A stretch of 64,000 bases of DNA, from NCBI GenBank assembly GCA_009829735.1, contig CM020620.1:16698354-16762353 (forward strand). Direction: 5' to 3'. The stretch comes from Pyropia yezoensis. Its lineage: Eukaryota; Rhodophyta; Bangiophyceae; Bangiales; Bangiaceae. Below are positions 32,538 through 42,935 of the stretch, piece by piece. The notes under the pieces are model-generated. The model was not told the DNA's origin and searched no databases. It saw nothing but the letters and a program-made list of their open reading frames with translations. Numbering within the stretch: the stretch's first letter is position 1; every line of letters begins with the position of its first letter. Position numbers and translations under genes: made by a program.

Positions 32538-32550
32538 GAGGAGAGGGGAG
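32538..32550 (+). other. Polypurine tract
   Basis: GAGGAGAGGGGAG directly precedes the 3' LTR, the expected plus-strand primer of reverse transcription. Confidence 0.7.
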
Positions 32551-33019
32551 TGTGGCAGTATTGACCCCCAGGTAGGGGGGCAACACGTGCCATGCAAGGG
32601 GCGGCAGGCCACTAGCCTGATCCGTTCCTCCCCCTGCATTTGGGTCCATATTCCCTAAGTTTGGGATAGTTAGCTTAGTAGTAAATCCAACTTGGATTTG
32701 AGGGTTTTCTGCATTTATCGTCTTGAATTTTCGTGTGGCCCGGTGGGCAGGTGCTGGGGTGGGAGATTCTGAGTGGCGAGATTCTGAGGGGACCCTTGGG
32801 GGATAAGGGGAGGGACAGCGGCGCTTGGCCCTGCGTCCCCGTCCCGACCAAGAAACTGTTGGACCACACACCATCCTCTTGTTTGTCAGTGGGGGGTTTG
32901 CCCCACAACAGGGTCAGAGTGTGTGCGACTTGCGCTTCTTCCGGTTCCCCCGACACGGGAGGCAGCCCTTGTACACCGCCCCAACTTGGGTGTCGTGTGT
33001 GCAAGTGGTTTTTGCCACA
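32551..33019 (+). repeat. 3' LTR of gypsy element
   Basis: 469 bp, same ends as the 5' LTR, two substitutions seen. The next five bases (GCTTA) do not repeat the five before the 5' LTR (TCGTC). Confidence 0.92.
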
Positions 33020-33259
33020 GCTTACACGCCAGTGCGGCCTTTCCGGCCGACCGGCGTGTGAGGCCAGCCGCGCGGCGCCACGAGCGCCGCACGCCGCCCC
33101 CTCCCCCGCTTGGGGCTGTCTGGTGGGGCGCTTTGGGGCGCGCACACCCACCTTGACTTGTTCTGAGAGCCTATGCCTTGTTTTGAGCCCATTGGTGCCG
33201 CCCCCCCGGCGGCACGGGCAATCGCATGCTTTGGGGCACCCTGGGTGCCCCCTCGGGGG

Positions 33260-33267
33260 TATATAAT
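33260..33267 (+). promoter_or_regulatory. TATA box candidate
   Basis: TATATAAT in otherwise GC-rich sequence, 10 bp before a plus-strand open frame and about 25-30 bp before an ACAACAAACACA leader-like stretch. It could be the core promoter of a host gene or of an old LTR. Confidence 0.35.
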
Positions 33268-33269
33268 GC

Positions 33270-33590
33270 GTGAGTGCAGGCGCCACCCGGGGAGACCTCG
33301 GGGGAACAACAAACACAGAACGACCTCCTTTACCCTCGAACCCCTCGACCCCCTCGACCCTCACCGACGTCACGCCCATCTTCTTCCCCACCCCCATCAC
33401 CGTCACCCCGCCCGTCACCTTCCCCGCGCCCCGCAGCCTCATTGGCTTGCGCGGGCAGCTGACACCGTTTACCAGTACGTTGAGGGCTGCCCGGGTGTGG
33501 GTGGTGCCTCACAAGTACACACCCAGGAGTACTGTGAAAAAGCTTCAGCTCGATACGATCATTAGCGACGAGTATATGCCGCTTTTCTGA
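33270..33590 (+). CDS. Small hypothetical plus-strand frame
   Basis: 107 codons ending in TGA, no ATG at its head (GTG at 33,270). The first half is Pro/Thr-rich. The second half is basic and hydrophobic with a Lys-Lys and an acidic C-terminus, and looks translated. It follows a TATA-like box. No family recognised. It could be the 5' exon of a gene or a retroelement remnant. Confidence 0.25.
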   Translation: MSAGATRGDLGGTTNTERPPLPSNPSTPSTLTDVTPIFFPTPITVTPPVTFPAPRSLIGLRGQLTPFTSTLRAARVWVVPHKYTPRSTVKKLQLDTIISDEYMPLF

Positions 33591-33651
33591 CCGGCCTTGC
33601 TATATGGAATCCACCTTTAGTGAAGGCAGGATTGCTCGACCGGCTCGGCGG

Positions 33652-34222
33652 TGTGGTATAAAACTCGATCCTCTCAGACACGTGTCAGTATCCCTCGGGG
33701 GAAAGGGACACGTAACTCAGAAAGGGGAACTACGAGAGTGGTATGCCTGTTGCCTCACGTGCCTGCTGGCAGAGCCAACAGATACGCACGGTAGTGCACA
33801 CGGGGAAGGGGAAAGCAAACGCGCAGTTGTCTTTTTCCTGAGGGCGCGGGCCAGGGGCGCCTCGCTGTCCCTCTTAACGTGCACCTGGGGGAGCCTTGGC
33901 ACGTTGAACAGGTAGCCCCCCCCTACCCCCGAGTGGCCCCGACCCGAGTCTAACCTCGTCAGGTCGAGGGCCACTATCACTACTAATTCTATTCCCACTC
34001 ACCAATCTCGCACTCAAATTCTCTCAAATCAAGTCCTTCACAAATATGCAAAAACCCATCAGAAGTCTCTCTCCCACGTGCGGGTAGCGTAGTCCATCGC
34101 ATCCCAGTGCCGGGCACGGGCCACGGCCGCCAACCATCCGCACTCGGCGGGCGTGTCCTGGCACCTGGTGCCCTCTGGTTGCCATCCCGGGTCGGCGCCA
34201 AGTCAGGGCCAGGGATGCTACA
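33652..34222 (-). repeat. Solo LTR, family A, with 5-bp target duplication
   Basis: 571 bp, an inverted copy of 20,447-21,019 with TG...CA ends. It is flanked on both sides by GGCGG (33,647-33,651 and 34,223-34,227), the 5-bp target duplication of an LTR element. There is no internal region, so it is a solo LTR left by LTR-LTR recombination. Confidence 0.85.
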
Positions 34223-34312
34223 GGCGGACCCACCTAAATACCTCTCGGGTGTGTCGCGAACATTGCCTGTTCTCAACGCTGAGTCATCATTGGCTGGATG
34301 ACCGACTACCCA

Positions 34313-34762
34313 GCGCAGCACTGCTTATCGCCTGTCAAAACTTTCTTGCTTTTTCGAGAAAATCTCGAGCAAAAACCTCCAAAAAACCTGCATCGACCCC
34401 CCCTCAAGGCATCATAGACACCGCGTTTACCCCCGTGCCTTGCTTTCTGCCTATAACAGCTTGGGCGATTGGTGGTCGCCACTTGCCTTGGTATGACCGG
34501 AAGCGCACGGGGCAGGAGAGCACTCTCGTGAAGCGCAACGAAGCGACCGACCATGGCTACGCTTGGGAGCAATGTTTTTACAAACGCGTTTAAGAACCGC
34601 GGGGAGATTTTTGGGCCTCAGCCTATCCTCTCGATCAGAAAAGCAAAATTCCGCTCGAGCCGTTCATTTTCGTGCTTGAGCAGGGCAAGAATTTGCACAA
34701 CGAAGCAAGAGATCTGGCCAAAACCGGGCTTGTATCTTGACAGGGGATAAGCAGTGCTGCGC
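34313..34762. mobile_element. Inverted-repeat element (MITE-like), copy 1, 450 bp
   Basis: Ends are GCGCAGCACTGCTTATC and its reverse complement; the similarity extends a further 9 bases inward with one mismatch. It is a direct relative of 45,936-46,584 and lacks about 200 bp of internal sequence found there. No coding capacity. The flanks show CA before and AG after both copies, and no clear target duplication, so the superfamily is undecided. Confidence 0.7.
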
Positions 34763-34999
34763 AGACGATCTCCGGGCTTGTGGTCTTGTGGCGCGCGAGC
34801 AAACGGGATTGGCCCCTTGTACAGCACACCACTCCCACGGTGCGTGCTTCTCCTGTGTTCTGTCCCACACTCTGCGAGGGAACTGAAAAGTGTACATGAA
34901 GGAGCTTTAGTGAAGCCTGTTGATAGGCGTCAACCTGAACATGTGGCTCACGCAGTTCGAGTTTTTATGTAATCTTTAGATGGTGATGCACTGTGGCCT

Positions 35000-35091
35000 A
35001 TGGATGGCACCAATAAAGTCGATGCATTAAGTTACTTACAAAAAATCTTAGTTAATTACAGATTAATCAGTAGGCGCTTTCCCGATTTTTA
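35000..35091 (+). repeat. Short AT-rich repeat, copy 1
   Basis: It shares ATGGATGGCACCAATAAA, a TCGATGCATT word and a terminal GGCGCTTTCCCG with 38,258-38,342. The pair flanks the GATA gene in the same orientation. Confidence 0.6.
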
Positions 35092-35841
35092 GCGCACCTG
35101 CCCGGTGAGTGTGTTTCTGCAGCGCCCCCCTACCAGCGCTCCCCACTGCGCGGGTGTATTCAGCTCTCTTGTCCTTGGCCATTACATGAGGGTGCGGGAG
35201 AGGGGGGTGTGGCGCTGCGAGCTTACCGACTTGCTCCCTGGAGGCGCCGCCAGCCAACGCAGACTGGCGGGCCCGCGATCGCCGGGCCAGACGGTCGCAC
35301 GGGCAAGGGGGGGGTTGGGCGACCACCCCCAACGGGAGGCGGGCGAGCCCCCCCCCTGCATCTGTGCGCCGTCCCCCCCACCGGTCACTCTGGCGGGAGG
35401 GTTCCGGGGGGGTTGGGGCTGGTGCGCACCCCTCCTTAACCGCCCCCTTTTTCTGCCAGCGCGGCGCTCTGCCGCGGCCGGGTACGCGGCGTGTCGGACC
35501 GCGTCCCTCCCACCTCCTCCGCCCCTCCGTGCTGCCCGCGTTGGCGGCGACGCCCACTCGACGGTACCATCACTGGCGCAGCGTCTGCGTCGCCTTGCTC
35601 TGCGCGCCCGTGTGGCCCGCGCCCACTGCGGTCGCGTCGTCGAGGGTCGCCCGTGCGTTGGCCGCCACAGCCCTGCGCCCCGTGCGAGGCGGCGGTGCGT
35701 GCTCCCTTAAGTTCCTTTTCTTTCCCCCGCCTCTTCCTTCCCCCATCCCTCCGTCCCTTCCTTTCCCTGTCCTTCCCTCTCTGCCTTGCAGCCCTCCTTT
35801 GGTCGCTGTTTTTCCTCGCGCGCCACCTCCCATCCGTCGCC
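35092..35841. other. 5' region of the GATA gene
   Basis: GC-rich sequence with mixed open frames, ending in about 100 bp of pyrimidine-rich DNA (35,715-35,790) and a CTTGCAG that could be a splice acceptor or a pyrimidine-rich promoter. An upstream noncoding exon is possible. Confidence 0.35.
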
Positions 35842-37539
35842 ATGCCGCCTATTGACGATGGCAGCGCTGGGGCGTCGTCCCCCCCCCCCCCCTCCACGAG
35901 CGGCGACCTCCCCGCTCCCACCACCCCCCGCCGGTGCACCTCATGCGACGCAACGGAGACGCCCCTCTGGCGCGTGGGCCCCGCGGGCCCCAAGACGCTG
36001 TGCAATGCGTGTGGGGTGCGTCGGGGCAAGCTTGTCCGCGCTGCGGCCAAGGCACTTGCGGCGGCTGCCGCCGCGGGTAGGGGGGAAGCACTTTCCGGCG
36101 GGCCCGGGGGGGGGGGGGTGCAGCATGGGATGGGCAAGAAGAGGAAGACGCCTGCCTCGACGACGGAGCCTACCTGTCGAACCCGAGTGCCCTCGGCGGC
36201 TGGGGCGCCCATGCTGGTGGCGACGGCGGCCGCGGCGGCTGCGACGGATGTGGGGGCGACGGACGCTGAGGCCGCCACGGACGGTGGGGCTGCCAGCCCC
36301 CTCGACCTTGACGCCACTCCCACGGTGGGGGCCGCGGTGGCGGGCGTGACAGCCGTTGTGAACCGGCCGTCACGGCGGTCGCGCTCTCGGTCGGGGCCGC
36401 GGGCATCGGCAGCAGTGGCCCCTATCGCGCTTGCGGTCGCCACGGCGCCCGTCAAGGGGGGCGTTGCCAAGTCGCGGTCGTCGCCGCCTGTTCCACCGCC
36501 CGCGGGCGCGACGCGGGTGTCCAAGCGGCTCGCCGCCCGGCTGGCAGCGCGTGCCGCCGCCGCTGCTGAGGCCGACGCTGAGGGGGGGGGGAAAGACGCC
36601 CCGCCGCCTCTGACGGCGACGCGTGCGGGGGGTGGCTCCCGCAGCGGCAGCCGCGGGTCCTGTCCGGGCGGGGGGGTGGGGAGTGGCTTCGGCCGCATGT
36701 CGGCTCTGCTGTCCACGTCGACGTCCGCGGCAGCGGCGCCGCACGCGACGCGTCGTCGTTCGACGGAGCGGTCGGCGGCCGAGCCGGCGCGGCCGGCGCG
36801 AGGCCAGCGGCGGCGGCGTGGCGCGGCGGCGGCCACTGCAGCGGGCGCGGCAGCTGGGCCCGCCGGCGTCGCGCGCGTCCATCCCGCCCCTCTTTCCGCC
36901 GTACTCTCCCCCCTAGAGGCGGCGGTAGCGGAGCTCGCGGCGGGTCTGCCACCCTTAACTCGTGTCCGGCAGCGGGCGGTGGGCCTGTACAGGAGCCGCC
37001 ACCCGTACAGGTGCGCCTTTGAAGGGCTGAATAGCCTAGCGGCGGCGCAGATTGAGGCGCGGCGGCGGCAGCCAGGCGCGGCGGCCGCTCGCGAGGCCGC
37101 CATTCGCTCTTGGAACCGGGTGTGGCCCACCGAGCCGTCATCACCGCGGGCGGCTCCCCTGCCCGCCGTCATCCCGCCGCCCCCCGCGGTCGAAGACGAC
37201 GAAGGAATTGACGACGAGGAAGTTGAGGATGAGGAAGTTGAGGACGACGTGGATGATGATTACGTGGACGACGAGTATGGCGGCGGGTGGGAGCAGTGCC
37301 AGACGGAAGTCCTGGACGAGGACAAGGCGGACGACAAGGAAGACCAGCCGGTGCCGAAAGACGGGGTCGCTTTGCTGGGCGCCTCGCCGGTGCTGCCGCC
37401 AAAGTCAGTGCCGCGGATGTCGCCAACGCCACCCTGGCTGGGCGCTGTGAGGGGGTTGAACGAGGTGGCACGGTCAAGCCTCACAAGGGTACGGTTGAGG
37501 GTCGTGGGGGTGGTGGTGCTGGGGGCGTGTGTGCAGTGA
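35842..37539 (+). CDS. GATA-type zinc-finger transcription factor
   Basis: 565 codons from ATG to TGA; the frame is open further upstream but this is the first ATG near the finger. One GATA finger lies at residues 32-57 with C32, C35, C54 and C57. The sequence between the pairs, [19 protein letters not shown], is typical, and the loop of 18 residues is the plant/algal type (animal and most fungal fingers have 17). Basic residues follow the finger. The rest is Ala/Arg/Pro-rich low complexity, with a less repetitive segment at about residues 370-430 and an acidic Asp/Glu-rich stretch at about 452-490 that could activate transcription. The family binds GATA sites in the nucleus. Target genes unknown. 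Confidence 0.75.
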   Translation: MPPIDDGSAGASSPPPPSTSGDLPAPTTPRRCTSCDATETPLWRVGPAGPKTLCNACGVRRGKLVRAAAKALAAAAAAGRGEALSGGPGGGGVQHGMGKKRKTPASTTEPTCRTRVPSAAGAPMLVATAAAAAATDVGATDAEAATDGGAASPLDLDATPTVGAAVAGVTAVVNRPSRRSRSRSGPRASAAVAPIALAVATAPVKGGVAKSRSSPPVPPPAGATRVSKRLAARLAARAAAAAEADAEGGGKDAPPPLTATRAGGGSRSGSRGSCPGGGVGSGFGRMSALLSTSTSAAAAPHATRRRSTERSAAEPARPARGQRRRRGAAAATAAGAAAGPAGVARVHPAPLSAVLSPLEAAVAELAAGLPPLTRVRQRAVGLYRSRHPYRCAFEGLNSLAAAQIEARRRQPGAAAAREAAIRSWNRVWPTEPSSPRAAPLPAVIPPPPAVEDDEGIDDEEVEDEEVEDDVDDDYVDDEYGGGWEQCQTEVLDEDKADDKEDQPVPKDGVALLGASPVLPPKSVPRMSPTPPWLGAVRGLNEVARSSLTRVRLRVVGVVVLGACVQ

Positions 37540-39949
37540 GGCAACTTCCTACTTGGGTTTGTCGCCTTGTGCCGATCATTGACTCGGTCGTGGATCTTGC
37601 TGTTCTCTTTCATCCCGTTCATTGCGCTGGCGTGCATGTTGGTTTTGGATTCCTCTTCGCCCTCCTCATGATGGTATTGGCCGACCTTTATGTTTCGTCT
37701 TTCGTGGCTTGCTTGGCTTGGCCTCCGTGGACGTGGCCTGTCGCGTTCTTCATACGTGTACTGTTCGCCCTATGTGTCCGGCGTTGGATTGTGCCTGCAC
37801 CCACCTCAATTGGATTTACCCGCTATCTTTCGCGTCGCGTCGTGCTGCGCATGATGGCCCTCGCAACCAACCCATGTAACCGCCCGCTCATGCCGGCTGT
37901 TCCCATGCTTCTGCTTCCGCTGTCGCACGGCCTTACGCTGCTGCTCATGGCAGGCCGTCTTTACCCCCCAAACGTTCCGTGAAGGCCCCCCAGACGTTCT
38001 GTGAAGCTCGCCATCCCTGGAGACCGGGGGATGGAGGAGGGAACTATGGCGAGCGTGGTCAACCACTCAATTGTCTGCACGGCGACGGCGCGTAGCCGAC
38101 GACTGTCCCACGCATGGCCGCCATTCGCGAAAATGGAGGCACGGCAGCGGTGCGGGTGGCAGTGGCCCCGTCATGGCGCATGGACTTCCTTGCCACAGTG
38201 AGATGCCTGTGGGTGCGCTGTCGAAGGTGCGCAGCTCGTGCGTTGATGCATCAAAGCATGGATGGCACCAATAAAATCGATGCATTTAATTAATACTATT
38301 AATCATAGTTTATTGATAGATTGATGGCGCTTTCCCGTTTTTTAATATGTTTTTTTACACTAAATGATGAGTGAGCCCTGCCCCCCCCCCCCCCCTTCTC
38401 TCCACTGCCCCTTGCCCTGTTCATTACATAATTATTTACCCCCGCAACACCGTGGAGTAGCCACAGCAGGACTGGCTCTGCGTGACGGTCCGTCACTCAC
38501 GCGGACGGTGCCACTGGTGCCGCCACTGCTGTCGCTGCCACTGCAGACTTCCTCGCCGCCGCCCTGTCCGCTGACCCTCCCACTTCGATAGTAGCACGCG
38601 CCATTTACGGGGGGGGGGTTGGTGCGACGCTGAAGAACACTGCCGAGATTGCTACCGCCGCTGGCTCCGTCGCCCTTTGCTGCAACGCCCAGGGTCGCAG
38701 CCGACCTAGCGCCGCCTTCAACATCGTCCTGGGCGGCAAGAAGGTCAGCAAGGAGAGTGCGATGAGCCAGCAGGTTTGGAGGACATTGTATGGGCGACGA
38801 GCTGAGGGGCGCGCTCCACGGCGTCGCGGCAGCGAGGTCAGGCCAAGTCCAGCAAAAAACAATATATCAATTAAAATAGAGATTTTTATAATTTAATCTA
38901 TAGATTAATCTATCTGGGATGCAAAAAGATCCCATTTTTTTCCATCCATGCCTCAAAGCGTATAGTGTTGAGCGTTGGAGGATCCTCCCCCAGAGGCCCT
39001 ACCTCCCTCGCCCGCCCACACCCCTGCATCTCTCCTAACTGCCTCACGCGGTCCACCGGCGAGAAGAGCGGCTCTCAGGCCCCCCACCCCCACCCAACGA
39101 ACGGCGCTTGGCACTGCCGGGAGGTGGCAGGTCCCACTCAGAGTCGCCCCCCCCGGCAGGGGCAGGCAGCTCGCCGTTGATGGCCGACCCAACCAACAGC
39201 CGCGTCGACCGCCGCCGACCTGCCGAGGCGGACGGCCGGTCAGCGCCCACCGCAGCCCCACCGCCCGGCAACGTGGCGACCGCCTCTGTATCGTCTGCCA
39301 CCCCTGCCGCAGCCGCAGTCTTGCTGCTCGACCGGCGGCGGCGACGCGCGACAGGAGACGGCGCCACCGCCGCCGAGTCCGTGCCGCCAGCGGCGGCCGG
39401 CACGGTTCGTGCGGCCGTGGCAGCGGTGCGGCGCCCCCCCCCCCGTCCTCTTCCCAACGGCCGCGGCGGCTCCGTCCCCTGCGCCTGCTGCGCGGCCGGA
39501 TGCCGCGCCGGGCTTGCGGATGGACACGGCAACGGGCGCCGCCGCCGTCGCCCGGGCCATGGCCGCCGCGGCACGGGCGCCAACGCCAGCGTGCCCGAGA
39601 CGGGTTGCTCCGTCCGTTGCGGCAGACACCTCAGCCACGTGTTCCAGCGTCCGCACCTCGCCAGCGGCCGCCTTGGCTGCCGCTGCCGATGCCGCGCCGG
39701 CGGGCGCGCGCAGGTGGTCCGTGCCCACAACGGGAGATGGCACGGGCAACGGCGGGAGGGGCACCCCGGGGGTGCGAGGGGGGCGGGGGGGGGTCGCTCC
39801 GCCTTGACGCTCGCCGTGCCGGCTGGCGGCCGGCCGCGTCGACCGCGGCACGGGGCCGCCTCGGACACGGCTGCCGCAGCCGCCGCTGCCGCCGCAGCCG
39901 TTGTCGCCGCCACAGACGGGTCATCCTTTGGCTCGGGGGCGTCGCCGGC
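37540..39949. other. Intergenic, with possible exon at 38,490-38,898
   Basis: 37,540-38,250 follows the GATA gene and holds only short frames. A C run lies at about 38,380-38,395. A plus frame without an ATG (about 38,490-38,898) has normal-looking amino-acid use, including a Cys-Cys pair and a Lys-Lys, and may be an orphan exon. 38,860-38,945 is AT-rich. 39,000-39,949 is GC-rich with open frames on both strands; the minus side is in frame with the glycosylase remnant but I could not show it is coding. Confidence 0.35.
38258..38342 (+). repeat. Short AT-rich repeat, copy 2
   Basis: The partner of 35,000-35,091, with the same start and end words and a more diverged AT-rich centre. Confidence 0.6.
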
Positions 39950-41064
39950 GCCGCCCTTGTCAGCGTCCTTCCCGGTGGCGGATTCGAGGCGGGCGACGAG
40001 GGCGTCCTATTTCCCGCCGGTCGGCTCGCCCAGGTCTGCGAGCGCCGCCCGTAGCTGCGTCACCCGAATCTTGGCGGGCACCGCCAGCAGCGCCGCCCCC
40101 GAATCGGGCGCACAAGACGACGGGAAGACGATTGCGTCGCTCACCCCCACCGGCAGGGCGGCGGCGGCGGGGGCGGCGGCGGCGGTGGTGGTGCTGGCGG
40201 CGGCTGTGGCGGCGGCTGACGCCCCCAGCCGGGGCTGACACGCCAGGCATGCGTACGCAGTGCGGGCGGCAATGGACCACGACTGCACGCGGCCCCCACA
40301 CACGCAGCGGGCCTCATTGCAGACGTACCGCCGGCGACCCGCGGCGGCCACCGCCCCGTCGGTGGTGACAATGGCGCCGTCGAGGCAGCCCCGCTGCAGC
40401 AGGTCCAAGGCGTGCGCCCAGACGGCGGCGGCGGTGGCGGTCGGAAGCCCACATCGCATCGGCGTGCAGCGGGTCGGGGCCGAGGCGGGCCAGCGCGTCA
40501 GTGTAGAGCGTGGGGCCGCCCGTGGTGGCCACAGACGCAGACACGAGGCTGACGAGGCCGCCCGCCAGAGGCTTGCCGTCCGGGCCCACCTCCACCAGCC
40601 GCAGCCGCGTCGTCGGCCGCGCGTCGGGGGGGGGCCGCCCACCGTGGCCGCCGGCGGTACGGAACTGCCCCGACATGCCAAAGTGGAAATGCGCAACCAC
40701 CACGTCGTCGGCAGTCGCAGTGGCGGCGGCAGCGGCGGTGGCAGCGGCGGCGGTGGAAGTGTCGGCGGCAGCGGCGGTGGCAGCGGCGGCAGCGGCAGTG
40801 GCAGCAGCCGATGGGCGGCGGCGAGACGGGCGGCCGCCGCCGCCGCCGCTGCCGCCGCCCGTGGGCGCGGGCGCCCCCCCCACCTCCCGCGGGGCGTAGA
40901 AATGAAATAGGTTCTTCCCCACCGCCGACGCGGACGAGGACGCGGCCGTCAATTGCTGCGGCGCCGTCGGTGAAGCGCCCGATGGGCGAGTCGGCCCGGA
41001 ACGCCCGGCGAAGGAGCATCGCCCGGTGGGCGGTGGCCAGCCGTTGCACCGCGTGGCCTTCCAC
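39950..41064 (-). pseudogene. Broken Nei/Fpg-type DNA glycosylase with SAP tail
   Basis: Reading from 41,064: VEGHAVQRLA, matching the PEGHTLHRLA start of bacterial Nei enzymes but with Val for the catalytic Pro. Then SPIGRF and DGRVL, and after a frame change near 40,922, GKNLFHFYAP with the conserved Lys. An Ala-rich insert is followed by FGMSGQFR, PTTRLRLV and ARLGPDPLHADA. Here the H2TH DNA-binding domain (about 50-60 residues) is missing and the frame changes near 40,445. The C-terminal zinc finger follows (RCVCGG, then YACLACQ). Beyond it is a SAP-like DNA-binding motif interrupted by TAG at 40,007. The family excises oxidised bases. Missing Pro, missing H2TH, two frame changes and a stop argue for a pseudogene; an unseen first exon could supply Met-Pro. 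Confidence 0.6.
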
Positions 41065-42210
41065 TATTGTGGCCGGCGTGCGCTGCCCGAGGGGGGGGGG
41101 GAGGGGGTGGGCGCAGGGGGGTGGGGGGGGGGTTGTCGCCAGCGGGGGGGAGACCGCGACCGCTGCGGCCGACACCTGCGTCCCAGGCGGCACCCCCGGG
41201 GGGGAGGGAGGGGCGTGGCGGCGAGCGGATGTGGAGGGTACCCGCGCCGGGGATGGCCAACGGCAACGGCGGCGGCGGTGGTGGGGGGGCGGGGGCGGGT
41301 GACGGCCGCGGCGGGAGCGGCGAACAAGGCGGTGGGAGCGGCCATGCTGTACCGACGTCCAGGAGCCCGGGGTGTGGGGGGCAGGATGATCGGGGCCGGA
41401 CGGGCCTGTTGCTTCTGCTCCCTGCCGAGGACTCAGATCCCGGCGTGCGTCGCGACCCCTTGAAAGCGCCTGTGGGGCAACGGCGGCTCCCTACCTTCCA
41501 GCGCTCCCCAGCAGGCGGCGACGCCTCTGCTATGTATGCATGTACCCTCCCCGCCCCCCCCCCAGTCGCCATAGTAGGTGGGTTGCGCGCTCCACCCCCG
41601 TCATCAGCCCTCATCAGTGGAGTGTGCTGCCAGTCTCGCGGGATGCTCCCGCGTCCGCCTTTTATCCTCCGTGGGGGGGGGGAACGGCGGCGGTGCCGCG
41701 CTGTTGGGACGGTATGGAAGGGAAGCCTCTGCAGGGGAGCTCCAGCATCTCAGCAAGGGAATTAAGAAAGAGTACAGAGCGTGCGTGCAGGCCTTCCGCG
41801 GCGTCGGCGGCGTCCGCGGCGGCGGTGGCGGCGGTGGGGGGGTTGGCGGTGGTGGTGGCACCGCCGCCGCCGCGGCGCCCCTACCCACAAGCCCCCCGCC
41901 CACCGCGAATAAGTCTAGCATCCCTAGCCCGCGGGTGCCATGCAATGCTCCGTCGGTGCTGCTGCCGCCGCCGGCCATCCCGGTTCCGTCCCCACCAGCC
42001 ACGCCGGCGGGGACACGCCGGGCACCCCGCAGACTGATGCACGCGGTGCGGAAGCCGGCGGCGGCGATACGCCAACCGCCACCTGCGGGGGGCGGCGGCG
42101 GCGGCTAGAGCGTCCGCCGGGGCTCGCAAGCCACGCTCACTTGGGGCGGACATGAACGCCGTCTGCTCAGCGCGGGGTAGGCACGCCCACGCGGTGAGGG
42201 GTCACGTCCT
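41065..42210. other. GC-rich stretch, possible plus-strand exon
   Basis: A plus frame at about 41,690-42,108 includes a helical basic segment (41,705-41,800), a Gly run and a Pro-rich tail, ending in TAG. It might be part of a gene but has no recognisable domain or clear start. The rest is low complexity. Confidence 0.3.
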
Positions 42211-42500
42211 GTGCCAGTGGTGAGGGAGTCACGCCTATGTACCCGTGGTGGACGGGCTGCCCCCGGCGGCATGGAGTTAGCCGTTCCGGTCGGTGTGGGG
42301 TGGCCACCCACTGCTCCCTGTCCAGTCGCGACCTTTGCTCGGAACGGCGTGGCGGGTGCCAGTGGTGAGGGAGTCACGCCTATGTACCCGTGGTGGACGG
42401 GCTGCCCCCGGCGGCATGGAGTTAGCCGTTCCGGTCGGTGTGGGGTGGCCACCCACTGCTCCCTGTCCAGTCGCGACCTTTGCTCGCAACGGCGTCGCCA
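42211..42500. repeat. 145-bp tandem duplication
   Basis: 42,211-42,355 and 42,356-42,500 are near-identical direct copies, both starting GTGCCAGTGGTGAGGGAGTC. They differ mainly at the last bases (GAACGGCGTGGC versus CAACGGCGTCGC). No coding role seen. Confidence 0.8.
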
Positions 42501-42935
42501 ACTCTTCCCGTCGTGGCGGCTGCCACCCCCGCCAGCGGGACCTTTGGCGGCGACCGCTGCCTGCGCCTGCCACTGCAGTGGCAGCTGGCACGCCCGCTAC
42601 GTACATAGAAGTCTGGCAATAGAGACTTTCAGCAGGCAGGATCTGGGTATGACTATGTTGTGGGTAAATGACGTGACACGTTTGTCACGTACGGCCCTCC
42701 GACCCAGATCCGGCAAGCAAATTGTGCCTATCCAGCCCTCTCTACCGCAGGTCATTGTCTTGAATGCTCAGCCATGAATTCTCAGTGCTGCGGCCGAGCT
42801 GGCCTCGCTGCCGTCGCCGCACGCCTAGCGCACTATGCGACGGCGCATGCTCGGAGGACTGGACGCCCAGGACCTGCGCGCCTCTTGCTCTGTGCGCCTC
42901 CAGTTGTGGGCCGCACGGGCCTGCTGATCATAGCC

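Larger units (their letters stand above)
23645..33019 (+). mobile_element. Ty3/gypsy chromovirus-like LTR retrotransposon, 9.4 kb
   Basis: Two 469-bp direct LTRs (23,645-24,113 and 32,551-33,019), each bounded by TGTGGCA and TGCCACA. Between them are a primer-binding region, gag, a pol in the order protease, reverse transcriptase, RNase H, integrase, chromodomain, an antisense frame and a polypurine tract. This order defines Ty3/gypsy (Metaviridae), and the integrase C-terminal chromodomain defines chromoviruses. The two LTRs differ at only two positions that I found, so insertion was recent. The 5-bp flanks (TCGTC and GCTTA) do not match. Base composition is clearly less GC-rich than the host DNA on either side. 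Confidence 0.93.

Noticed and set aside
39044..39949. Minus-strand continuation of the glycosylase frame past the TAG
   Set aside because: About 300 open codons, but composition turns to Arg/Pro/Ala shadow within about 40 codons and a neighbouring frame looks equally good.
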